A model generated the notes under the pieces. The model worked only from the letters and a program-made list of their open reading frames with translations, did not search any database and was not told the origin of the DNA. This document shows, piece by piece, positions 40,004 through 48,833 of a stretch of 64,000 nt of DNA. The stretch's first letter is position 1. The number at the start of each line of letters is the position of its first letter. This DNA comes from Gammaproteobacteria bacterium (GTDB lineage: Bacteria > Pseudomonadota > Gammaproteobacteria > PIVX01): assembly GCA_003353785.1 (NCBI GenBank), contig PIVX01000001.1:1-64000 (forward strand). Reading direction: 5' to 3'. The position numbers and the translations under genes are program-made.

Positions 40004-41395
40004 TTAACTATTTAGACGAATCGCCGCATTAATTCTAGCCACAGTACGTTCCTTGCCCACTAGAAAAATTACCTCAGCAATCCCAGGTGAATTAGTATCT
40101 CCAGTTAAGGCTATTCTGATAGGCTGGGCTAATTGTGGAAACTTTAAACTATCCATTTTGATAACACTTTTTATTATTTGCGATATTTCCTCTAGAGACC
40201 AACCTTGTGCTCCCTCAAGCATATCTACAACTTTATTCATAGATGTTTGTATTCCATTAGTGAAAAATCTACTCACTGATGGACTATTGTACTCAATCTT
40301 ATCAGTGTACAAAAATAAACAATCTTTAGCAAAATCAATTAATGTTTCAGAACGTTTCGCAAAAAATGGTAATATCTTATGCAAGGGAGGACCCAATTTA
40401 ATGTCTGCACCTATTTGTTTAATAATATCTTCTAATTCATTGATATAATTTATATTCTCAAAATTTTGAATATAGTTCTTATTAATCCACAACAACTTGT
40501 CTTTACTAAAAGTTGCAGAAGCCTTATTAACATTCGCTAGATCAAATAATTTAATCATCTCATTAATAGAAAATATTTCTTGATCATTATGAGACCATCC
40601 GAGGCGCACAAGATAATTCAATAATGCTTCAGGTAAAATCCCTTCTTCTCTATATTGCATAACGTTTACGGCATCATGCCTTTTAGACATTCTTTTACCA
40701 TCTTCATTCAAGATCATTGGCAAATGAGCAAATTTTGGTACTTGAAAAGCTAATGCCTCTAATATATTGATTTGTTTAGGAGTATTATTGATATGATCAT
40801 CTCCTCGTATTACATGAGTTATTTCCATGTCATAATCATCTATCGCTGCAGCAAAATTATAGGTAGGCATACCGTCACTACGCTGTAAAACTAAATCATC
40901 TAACTCTGAATTATCAACAGATATTTTACCAAAAACCAAATCATCAAAAATAACTTTTCCATTCAATGGATTAGAGAACCTAATTACAGTATTATCTGAG
41001 CTTTTTAAATTCCTTTCACGGCACTTATTATCATATTTAGGCTTTATTTTTTCAGCTAATTGCTGTTCTCTTAAACTACTTAAGCGGCTTTTACTACAAT
41101 CACAATAATAGGCTAACTTTTTATCAACCATATCATTTAAAATTTCTTGATACCTATGTATTCTTGCTGATTGTAAAGTCGGTTCTTCGTCCCAATCTAG
41201 TCCTAACCATTTTAACCCATTCAATATATTAGTAGTAGAAATCTCCGTTGAACGTTCTAAGTCGGTATCTTCTACTCTTAGGATAAATTTACCTTGTTTA
41301 TTTCTAGCATATAACCAAGAAAAAAGAGCCGTTCTAGCCCCACCTACATGTAAATATCCAGTTGGGCTTGGAGCAAATCTCGTTTTTATTCTCAT
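40004..41395 (-). CDS. gltX: Glutamyl-tRNA synthetase, canonical copy (GluRS-2)
   Basis: 463 residues from the ATG at 41395. The upstream TTG at 41407 is part of the TTGGAG ribosome site, so it is not the start. HIGH is HVGG in PTGYLHVGGARTALFSWLYA and KMSKS is RMSKR; Cys-X-Cys (YYCDCSKSRL) and a later Cys (DNKC) belong to the zinc insert. ALLNYLVRLGWSHNDQEIFS is near identical to the classic enzyme. This copy looks like the ordinary tRNA-Glu enzyme. The other copy is at 4932-6332. Confidence 0.95.
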   Translation of the reverse strand: MRIKTRFAPSPTGYLHVGGARTALFSWLYARNKQGKFILRVEDTDLERSTEISTTNILNGLKWLGLDWDEEPTLQSARIHRYQEILNDMVDKKLAYYCDCSKSRLSSLREQQLAEKIKPKYDNKCRERNLKSSDNTVIRFSNPLNGKVIFDDLVFGKISVDNSELDDLVLQRSDGMPTYNFAAAIDDYDMEITHVIRGDDHINNTPKQINILEALAFQVPKFAHLPMILNEDGKRMSKRHDAVNVMQYREEGILPEALLNYLVRLGWSHNDQEIFSINEMIKLFDLANVNKASATFSKDKLLWINKNYIQNFENINYINELEDIIKQIGADIKLGPPLHKILPFFAKRSETLIDFAKDCLFLYTDKIEYNSPSVSRFFTNGIQTSMNKVVDMLEGAQGWSLEEISQIIKSVIKMDSLKFPQLAQPIRIALTGDTNSPGIAEVIFLVGKERTVARINAAIRLNS

Positions 41396-41581
41396 TGTAT
41401 ACTCCAAATTAATTGATATTAGTTACATTTATCTTAATATTTATACTATTCTGTATCGAATTACATCCAATGTAAACCATAATCGGCTCAATATATAATA
41501 ACAATAAATGATTTGATTTTAGCTAGCGTATCTTGTAGAATTCCTTTTTTGGAATTTAAATCCTATAACCAATAACCAGCA

Positions 41582-42754
41582 ATGAAAAAACTACCTCCTA
41601 AGCCAATTATTGCAATTGGATTAGTATCATTTTTAATTAATATCTCAAGTGTAATTGTTTATAGCCTCACACCTCTATACCTGACTAAAGTTCTAGGAAT
41701 AACAGCATTAAGCTTAGGGATATTAGAGGGTACCGTGGAGATGTTAGCATGGTCTTCAAGAATTTTTTCAGGAATTATAACGGACTATATCCAAAAAAGA
41801 AAACCTCTTATGTTAATTGCTTATATTGCAACAGCTTTATCTAGGCCAATATTTGCAATATCAAGTAGTGTGTATTTATTTTTTCTAGCTAGATCAGTAG
41901 ATCGGATCGCAAATGGATTACAAGCTGTCGCTAGAGATTCCTTAGTAGGTGATCTATCAGTTTCTGGTCAACGAGGTGCTGCGTATGGACTTAGACAAAG
42001 CCTTAGCGTTACTGGCTCACTAGTAGGTGGAGTATTAGCTTTAGTACTTTTATATTCTTTTAACATCTCTTATCAAAATATCTTTTTACTAGCAGCCATC
42101 CCTGCAATCCTATCAGTATTGATTTTAGTAGTATTCATAAGTGATCCAGCAAAAGAAAAACAAAAAAGAAGATTTTCTTTTGTGATAAAACCTATCAAAA
42201 AATTATTTAAAAACCATGCACAATACTGGAAAACTATTTTTCTAGCATGTCTTTTCATGCTAGGAAACTATAGTGGATTTTTTGCAATACTACATGCTGA
42301 ACATATAACCAAACAAGACATAATAGGACCCATCTTGATGATTTTACAAAATCTTGGTGGAATGTTAGCAGCTTATCCAATTGGCCACTATTCTGATCGA
42401 GGTAACCGCTCTCGTCTTTTAGGATACGGATTTTTATTAGCTATCATGTCAAACTTATGTTTTACCTATGCTTATAATATAATCATGATTTTAATCGCAT
42501 CTTTGCTTTGGGGTAGTCAGATGGGAATAACTCAAAGTTTATTTGCAGCAAAAATCGCTGATAGTACTAGCAGCGATCTGCGAGGAAGTGCCTTTGGAAT
42601 ATATTATTTAATCATGGGAGTAATGATATTGCTATCTAATACAATGATAGGATGGGGATTCGATAATTTACAACCTGGAAATTCTTTTTTTATTAGCTCA
42701 ACATTTATGTTATTGGCTTTTATCATACTAAAATTACAAAAAAACTCTAGTTAG
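41582..42754 (+). CDS. Major facilitator superfamily transporter
   Basis: 390 residues with 12 expected membrane helices. The first half has GILEGTVEMLAWSSRIFSG and IQKRKPLMLIAY, the typical loop 2-3 of MFS carriers, then SVDRIANGLQAVARDSLVGD with a GLRQ motif seen in a widespread uncharacterised MFS branch. The second half carries YPIGHYSDRGNRSRLLGYG. Substrate unknown. It ends four bases inside the convergent dusA gene. Confidence 0.9.
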   Translation: MKKLPPKPIIAIGLVSFLINISSVIVYSLTPLYLTKVLGITALSLGILEGTVEMLAWSSRIFSGIITDYIQKRKPLMLIAYIATALSRPIFAISSSVYLFFLARSVDRIANGLQAVARDSLVGDLSVSGQRGAAYGLRQSLSVTGSLVGGVLALVLLYSFNISYQNIFLLAAIPAILSVLILVVFISDPAKEKQKRRFSFVIKPIKKLFKNHAQYWKTIFLACLFMLGNYSGFFAILHAEHITKQDIIGPILMILQNLGGMLAAYPIGHYSDRGNRSRLLGYGFLLAIMSNLCFTYAYNIIMILIASLLWGSQMGITQSLFAAKIADSTSSDLRGSAFGIYYLIMGVMILLSNTMIGWGFDNLQPGNSFFISSTFMLLAFIILKLQKNSS

Positions 42755-43704
42755 TTTGCTTTAGCAATAAATTCCTGAATTTGTTTTACTGTGCAACTTG
42801 GTTCAGTCACCAATCTCCTAAAAACAGCAGCATTCTGCCTACCATACCACAGACCTTGCATATGTTTCGTTAAATGGAATAATTTGGTTATTCTTTGCTG
42901 GCTAACATAATCTAAATATTGACAAGCTATACCTTTGATAGAATCAACCAATCCAGGTGAATTGTAAATATGACTATCGACATCAGACAAAATATATGGA
43001 TTCTTATAAGCAGTTCTGCCAATCATAACACCATCAACGTGATTTATAATATCGCTATAATTTTCTAAAGAATTAACTCCTCCATTTAATATAATCTCAA
43101 GATGAGGAAAATCTTGTTTTAATTTATATACTCTATCATAATCTAATTTCGGTATTCTTCTATTATCTCTAGGACTAACGCCAGATAATAAAGCTTTTCT
43201 TGCATGAACATAGAAGATATTGCATCGAGATGAAGATACTTCTTTGATAAAATCATATAAGAAACTATATGTATCCAAATCATCAACACCAATCCTACAC
43301 TTAATAGATATTGGGATCTTAACATTATTTGACAAAGTATGAACAATATCCCCTACATGCTTCTTATCCAGCATCAAACAAGCACCAAAACCTCCATTTT
43401 GTACAGAGCTGCTAGGACAGCCGATATTTAAATTAATCTCATCATAACCATAACTCTCAGCAATTAAAGATGCAGACAAAATCTCTTCTATATCTCTACC
43501 ACCTATTTGTACAGCAATAGGATGCTCAACTACATTAAAAGATAATAATTTTTTATGATCACCATTGATAATAGCCGCACTAGTTATCATTTCAGTAAAC
43601 AACAACGAATGTTTTGATATACAACGTATAAGATAACGAAAATGCTTATCAGTATGCTCCATCATCGGAGCGATTGAAACTAATCTTTTGATTAAACTTG
43701 ACAT
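42751..43704 (-). CDS. dusA: tRNA-dihydrouridine(20/20a) synthase
   Basis: 317 residues. It reduces uridine 20/20a in tRNA using FMN and NADPH. Motifs: SIAPMMEHTDKHFRYL at the start, INLNIGCPSSSVQNGGFGA with the catalytic Cys, KCRIGVDD, LNGGVNS for phosphate, and VDGVMIGRTAYKNPYIL. It lies one base after the recJ stop, third in an aminotransferase-recJ-dusA operon. Confidence 0.95.
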   Translation of the reverse strand: MSSLIKRLVSIAPMMEHTDKHFRYLIRCISKHSLLFTEMITSAAIINGDHKKLLSFNVVEHPIAVQIGGRDIEEILSASLIAESYGYDEINLNIGCPSSSVQNGGFGACLMLDKKHVGDIVHTLSNNVKIPISIKCRIGVDDLDTYSFLYDFIKEVSSSRCNIFYVHARKALLSGVSPRDNRRIPKLDYDRVYKLKQDFPHLEIILNGGVNSLENYSDIINHVDGVMIGRTAYKNPYILSDVDSHIYNSPGLVDSIKGIACQYLDYVSQQRITKLFHLTKHMQGLWYGRQNAAVFRRLVTEPSCTVKQIQEFIAKAN

Positions 43705-43705
43705 T

Positions 43706-45436
43706 TCAAGATACTAGTTGGAATTGTTCAATTATAAATTGTAACTCTTCCTGATCATAATAATTATTTATTGATATCCGATATACTATTTTGATTTTCT
43801 TACCAGTATAATCAGCATGTAAATCTTGATGCACATTAAAAGATATCCCTTTTAGTTTTCTACCAGAAATTTCTAAAGTGAATTTTAAATGCTTAGCTCC
43901 CATTACATAGCTATCAATCACATAAAACTCACCAACGAAACTAGGCTCTGGGAAAGACTGCCCCCATGGAAATTCATAATATATTTTTTTCCCAATAGAG
44001 AGGTCTATCTGATCTGTCTCAATTTCACCATCTGTTACTAGTATATTATCCAACATATCTTTATTAACTACTTTTATAACCTCTTCAGCAAAAAACATTT
44101 TAAATTGCTCTAGCTTAGCTGATTGAATAGACAACCCTGCTGCCATCGAATGTCCTCCGAATTTCAAAATTGTTGTAGAATCACGCAAAGCTACTCGTTC
44201 TAAAATATCTTTGATATTGATACCCACAATTGATCTTGCAGAGCCTTTCAATATATCCTTGTTAGGAGTCATCGTAAATATAATAGTTGGTCTATTATAT
44301 TTCTCCTTTATTCTACCTGCTAATATACCAATTACTCCCTCGTGCCATTTTGAATTATACAGACATATAGTCTCAGATATTTGCTCAGATTTAATATTTA
44401 TTTTTGATAAAATATCAAAGGCATCCTGTTTCATCTTTTGCTCAATTATTTTTCTTTGCTCATTTAAATTATTGAGGATAGCTGCATAAGATCTTGCTTC
44501 ACCAATAGTACTTGCCATTAAACATTTAATACCAATACTCATATCATCAAGCCTTCCAGCTGCATTTATCCTAGGAGCTAATGCAAAACCAAAATCGCTT
44601 GAAATCAAATTCATAGGATCCCGTCCACCAATTTCACATAATGCAGATATTCCATGTGAACATCTTCCTTTTCTAATATTATTTAAACCAAGCTGTACTA
44701 ATGCCCTATTATTATGATCCAATGAAACCACATCGGCCACTGTTCCAAGAGCAACTAGATCCAAATAATTTGCCATATTAATTCTTTCAACTTCATTTCT
44801 TAAGAAATATTCTTCTTTAGATAATTTAGCTCTAAAGCAACATAAAACATAGAAAACAACTCCTACTCCAGCAAGATTCTTACTAGGGAATTTACAATTT
44901 AACTGATTAGGATTAACGATAACATCAGCAGGAGGTAACTCAGCATCTGGTAAATGATGATCAGTGATTAATGTCTTTATACCTAACGATTTTGCATGCT
45001 TAACTCCATCTATACTAGTTATTCCATTATCAACTGTAATAATTAAATCAGGAGTATATTTTTTTGCATGATTGACAATATCTATAGTTAGTCCATAACC
45101 ATCTTTCATTCTATTAGGAACAAGGTAATTTACATTGCTATAGTTAATGTCTTGAAAAAATTTCATACAAAGAGCTGTACTAGTTGCTCCGTCAGCATCA
45201 TAGTCTCCTACAATCAAAATCGATTTTCTTTCTATGACATTTGAATATAATAGTTTTGCAGCATCTTCAACCCCTAATAAATCATGGTAACTAAATAATT
45301 GATGCTTATCATGAGCTATTTCTGATAAATTTCTAATACCTCTTCCTAAAAATATTTTTTGGATTATTGGAGGCAATGAATGTAAATCATGATCATCATT
45401 TGCATATGTTCTGGTAATAATTTTTTTATTATTCAT
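43706..45436 (-). CDS. recJ: Single-strand-specific 5'-3' exonuclease RecJ
   Basis: 576 residues, full length. DHH-phosphoesterase motifs are VGDYDADGATSTALCMKFF, ITVDNGI, ITDHHLP, and the DHHA1 domain has KFGGHSMAAGLSI. It degrades single-stranded DNA in mismatch and recombination repair. It is 18 bases after the aminotransferase gene. Confidence 0.96.
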   Translation of the reverse strand: MNNKKIITRTYANDDHDLHSLPPIIQKIFLGRGIRNLSEIAHDKHQLFSYHDLLGVEDAAKLLYSNVIERKSILIVGDYDADGATSTALCMKFFQDINYSNVNYLVPNRMKDGYGLTIDIVNHAKKYTPDLIITVDNGITSIDGVKHAKSLGIKTLITDHHLPDAELPPADVIVNPNQLNCKFPSKNLAGVGVVFYVLCCFRAKLSKEEYFLRNEVERINMANYLDLVALGTVADVVSLDHNNRALVQLGLNNIRKGRCSHGISALCEIGGRDPMNLISSDFGFALAPRINAAGRLDDMSIGIKCLMASTIGEARSYAAILNNLNEQRKIIEQKMKQDAFDILSKINIKSEQISETICLYNSKWHEGVIGILAGRIKEKYNRPTIIFTMTPNKDILKGSARSIVGINIKDILERVALRDSTTILKFGGHSMAAGLSIQSAKLEQFKMFFAEEVIKVVNKDMLDNILVTDGEIETDQIDLSIGKKIYYEFPWGQSFPEPSFVGEFYVIDSYVMGAKHLKFTLEISGRKLKGISFNVHQDLHADYTGKKIKIVYRISINNYYDQEELQFIIEQFQLVS

Positions 45437-45454
45437 AAAATTTAAAGATTAAAA

Positions 45455-46624
45455 TTAACGTGATAAAATTTTTTCAAGCTTGCTCAATGCAATGTCTACT
45501 CTATTATTCTCCTGAATTAAACTAAACCTAACATACTCGTCTCCTAATTTTCCAAAAGACATACCTGGAGTTATAGAAATATTAGCTTCATTCAATAATA
45601 ACTCAGAGAATTTTAATGAATTAAGATGACTGTATTTTTTGGGAATTTTAGCCCAAATAAACATTGTTGCATCAGGCTTAATAACCTCCCAACCAATGTT
45701 ATTTAAACCATCAGATAAGTAATCTCGCCGCTCTTTATATTTTTTCACAATTTGTGGAACAAATTTTTGATAATTATCTAACGCAAAGGAACAAGCTTTT
45801 TGGATCGGCCCATAAGTCCCATAATCATAATAAGATTTGATCATTTTTAACGCATGGACCAATTTTTTATTGCCATACACAAAACCTATTCTCCAACCAG
45901 GCATATTAAAGCTCTTAGACATTGAATAAGTTTCTACTGCAACGTCCTTAGCTCCAGGTACTTGAAGTATAGATGGGTGCTGTTTATCACTGAATATGAT
46001 ATCTGCATAAGCAAAATCATGTATTATCCAAAACTCATATTTCTTAGCTAAAGATATGATCTCTGCAAAAAAATATAAATTTACACAATCAGTTGTAGGA
46101 TTTGTTGGAAAATTTAGAATTAATACTTTTGGTCGATGATGATTCAATTTTACTTTTAAATCATCTATTAATAAATCCCCTGACATACCATTTAAACTAA
46201 TAATTTCAGCCCCTGCTAGAATGAATGCATATTTATGAATAGGATAACAAGGCTCTGGTACAAATACTTTTTCCCCTGCGTTGATCATAGCCATCGATAA
46301 ATGAGAAATACCTTCTTTAGATCCAAGAGTTACTATTATTTCACTTTTGGGATCTAAATTTAAATCGAACCTATTATGCAACCAGTTTTTCATTGATTGA
46401 CGTAATTTATCTATCCCTTGTGAACTAGCATATCTATGGGCAAATGGCTCCTCTACACCTTTAATAAGCTCTTGAATAATTTCTTTTGGAGTATCTTGAT
46501 CAGGATTCCCCATACTAAAATCAATTATATCTATACCAGCATCTATGTACTTACTTTTCAATTCATGAGTAACATTAAATACATATACTGGCAAGTTCTT
46601 TACTCTATCAAAATTATCTAACAT
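45455..46624 (-). CDS. Alanine-forming class I aminotransferase (AlaC-like)
   Basis: 389 residues, PLP-dependent fold type I. The lysine is in SMSKSFNMPGWRIGF, with LNFPTNPTTDCVN and WIIHDFAYADIIF for substrate and cofactor contact. The beginning FDRVKNLPVYVFN and the ITPGMSFGKLGDEYVRFSLI ending fit the AlaC/YfdZ group, which makes alanine from pyruvate and glutamate. Overall family certain; exact substrate less so. First gene in a leftward operon with recJ and dusA. Confidence 0.9.
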   Translation of the reverse strand: MLDNFDRVKNLPVYVFNVTHELKSKYIDAGIDIIDFSMGNPDQDTPKEIIQELIKGVEEPFAHRYASSQGIDKLRQSMKNWLHNRFDLNLDPKSEIIVTLGSKEGISHLSMAMINAGEKVFVPEPCYPIHKYAFILAGAEIISLNGMSGDLLIDDLKVKLNHHRPKVLILNFPTNPTTDCVNLYFFAEIISLAKKYEFWIIHDFAYADIIFSDKQHPSILQVPGAKDVAVETYSMSKSFNMPGWRIGFVYGNKKLVHALKMIKSYYDYGTYGPIQKACSFALDNYQKFVPQIVKKYKERRDYLSDGLNNIGWEVIKPDATMFIWAKIPKKYSHLNSLKFSELLLNEANISITPGMSFGKLGDEYVRFSLIQENNRVDIALSKLEKILSR

Positions 46625-46811
46625 TTATGCTCTTTTATTATACATATATAAATTGCTATATATGCATTGTATGAATAGTAATGTTTTAAAGCAACCCAAA
46701 ATGCAAACAAATAAATACCTAAGCACTAATATTCTCTGTATGTATTGATATAAAAAAGAAATAATCTATAATGAACCAGTTATAATTCTTGTTCAACTGA
46801 GAATAAAAAGC

Positions 46812-47246
46812 ATGGATGACATAAAAATATACGAGGCAACAACAAAAGAAGAAATTATCAGATGTTACCCTGCTGTACACCAACTTAGAAATCATTTAAC
46901 TGAAGAAATTTATACTGTGAAAGTACAGTCTATTAGAAATTCAGGATACCATTTAATGTATATCCCTGATGAATCATCAGAAAAAATAGTCAGCATAATT
47001 GGCTATAGAATGTTCGATAATCTTGCATGGGGTAAAATTTTTTATATAGATGATATCTCCACTTTACCTGAATATCGAAATAAAGGCTATGCTAGTAAAT
47101 TGTTAGATTGGTCGATAGATAAAGCCAAAAGTGATGGATGTGAACAACTACACTTAGACACTGGATTTGATACCCAAGATGCACATAGACTTTATTTAAA
47201 ATATAATTTTAATTTTAACTGTCATCATATGGCAATAATTTTATAA
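46812..47246 (+). CDS. GNAT-family N-acetyltransferase
   Basis: 144 residues. The acetyl-CoA loop is STLPEYRNKGYASKLLDW (Arg-X-X-Gly-X-Ala pattern), after strand IFYIDDI, and the C-terminal HLDTGFDTQDAHRLYLKYNF is typical of small GNATs acting on free amines or protein N-termini. Substrate unknown. It stands alone. Confidence 0.88.
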   Translation: MDDIKIYEATTKEEIIRCYPAVHQLRNHLTEEIYTVKVQSIRNSGYHLMYIPDESSEKIVSIIGYRMFDNLAWGKIFYIDDISTLPEYRNKGYASKLLDWSIDKAKSDGCEQLHLDTGFDTQDAHRLYLKYNFNFNCHHMAIIL

Positions 47247-47388
47247 ATTTATTTAAATTATATACAAAAAATAAGAAATAAATTTTTAATTTTGGGAAGC
47301 TTAATAATATCTTTATCGACTTGACTACTAAAATAAAATTACTTGAATAATACCCATTGTTTAATGGTACAATTAAATAAAAATTTTT

Positions 47389-48789
47389 ATGAAAACAAAT
47401 TCTACTATAGTTAAAAAATTTACCTCTAAATATAGAAAATTTATATTTATTATTATCTTTATTTTAATTTCTCTTAGCGCAATTTTCCTATTTTATAGCT
47501 TAATAATTAACAAACAAATAAAAAATGAATTAGAACTTACAACTCAACAAACAATGAAATATGTTCGCGATAGTGAACAATATACTATCCCAGAAAACAT
47601 ACAAAATCTCTGGGCCAAACACTTTAAGAAACGATTTTTTTCCCCTTGGACTGATCCATTTAGATTTTCAAAAGAAAATGATATCCTTGCTGTTGAAAGA
47701 AGTGTTATTAAAAAATTTAGTGCGAAACCAGGATGGGGGTTAAACAGACATAAAATCAGTACTGAAGAGTTTAAAAAAATATCTAATAATATACAATTCG
47801 AAGATGGTTTTAATACAAAAAAACCAGCCATAACTACGAGGATCACTAGTCTAAGATTATTACCTACACATTTACCATCATTTACTAATTGGACTGACCC
47901 TGGAGAAGGTTTTCCATTTGATAATTATCAAATTACTAGTTTACATTTAAACTTACCAATATTTGTTCTCCATACAACTCAGGATAAAGCATGGAGTTTA
48001 GTTATTACCCCAAATAAATCCTACGGATGGGTCAAAAATAATGACATTGTAATGGTGAACGATAACTTTATTAGCTCATGGATTGATAGTAAATTTATTG
48101 TAGCTACCAAGGAAAGAACGGCTCTATTAGATGAAAGAAATATCTATCAAGGCTTAATGAGAATTGGCAATTTGCATCCTCTAATTGCTGAAAAAGATGA
48201 TAATTACGTTATCAAATTTGCTTACAGTACCAAAGATAGTACTGCTGGAATTAAACAGGTTATTGTCAAGAAAAAGAAAGCTGAAATATGGCCTATCTCT
48301 GCTAAAACAAAATATGTAGCCTACATTGCTAATGAATATCTTGGTCAACCATATGGATGGGGAGGATTTATGGAATTACATGATTGCTCTTCTATACTAA
48401 TGGATTTATTTGCTAATTTTGCCATCTGGCTACCAAAATATTCAGGAGATCAAGTTTATGAAGGAGAATATGTTGATCTTAAAGAGTTATCTAAACAAGA
48501 GAAAGAAAAAATCATCAAAGAAAGAGGTAAACCATTCTTTACATTACTGTGGAAACCTGGACATATAGTATTATATATAGGACATGATAAACAAAATATT
48601 TATATTTTCCACACCATTTGGGGATTAAGAACACATACCTTATTAGGAAAAGATGGCAGAGCTATAATAGGAAAAACTGTTATTACTTCTCTTAACTTTG
48701 GTTCAAATAATCCTGTTATTAAAAAGACTTTACTTCAGGGTATATCTGGAATGGTTTTAATAGATGACAAGCCTGAGCGACTAGAATAA
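47389..48789 (+). CDS. SH3/NlpC-P60 peptidoglycan endopeptidase
   Basis: 466 residues. A membrane anchor (IFIIIFILISLSAIFLFYSL) follows a basic N-terminus. The middle carries an SH3b-type region around 150-260 (HTTQDKAWSLVITPNKSYGW) after an NlpC/P60-stabilising segment. The C-terminal NlpC/P60 domain has YGWGGFMELHDCSSILMD with the catalytic Cys and PGHIVLYIGH with the His. It should cut gamma-D-Glu-meso-diaminopimelate bonds in the periplasm. It stands alone between the GNAT gene and the convergent surface-protein gene. Confidence 0.9.
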   Translation: MKTNSTIVKKFTSKYRKFIFIIIFILISLSAIFLFYSLIINKQIKNELELTTQQTMKYVRDSEQYTIPENIQNLWAKHFKKRFFSPWTDPFRFSKENDILAVERSVIKKFSAKPGWGLNRHKISTEEFKKISNNIQFEDGFNTKKPAITTRITSLRLLPTHLPSFTNWTDPGEGFPFDNYQITSLHLNLPIFVLHTTQDKAWSLVITPNKSYGWVKNNDIVMVNDNFISSWIDSKFIVATKERTALLDERNIYQGLMRIGNLHPLIAEKDDNYVIKFAYSTKDSTAGIKQVIVKKKKAEIWPISAKTKYVAYIANEYLGQPYGWGGFMELHDCSSILMDLFANFAIWLPKYSGDQVYEGEYVDLKELSKQEKEKIIKERGKPFFTLLWKPGHIVLYIGHDKQNIYIFHTIWGLRTHTLLGKDGRAIIGKTVITSLNFGSNNPVIKKTLLQGISGMVLIDDKPERLE

Positions 48790-48833
48790 TAGAATTTATC
48801 TAAAGTTTTATGTAAGAAACCATATTTACCATA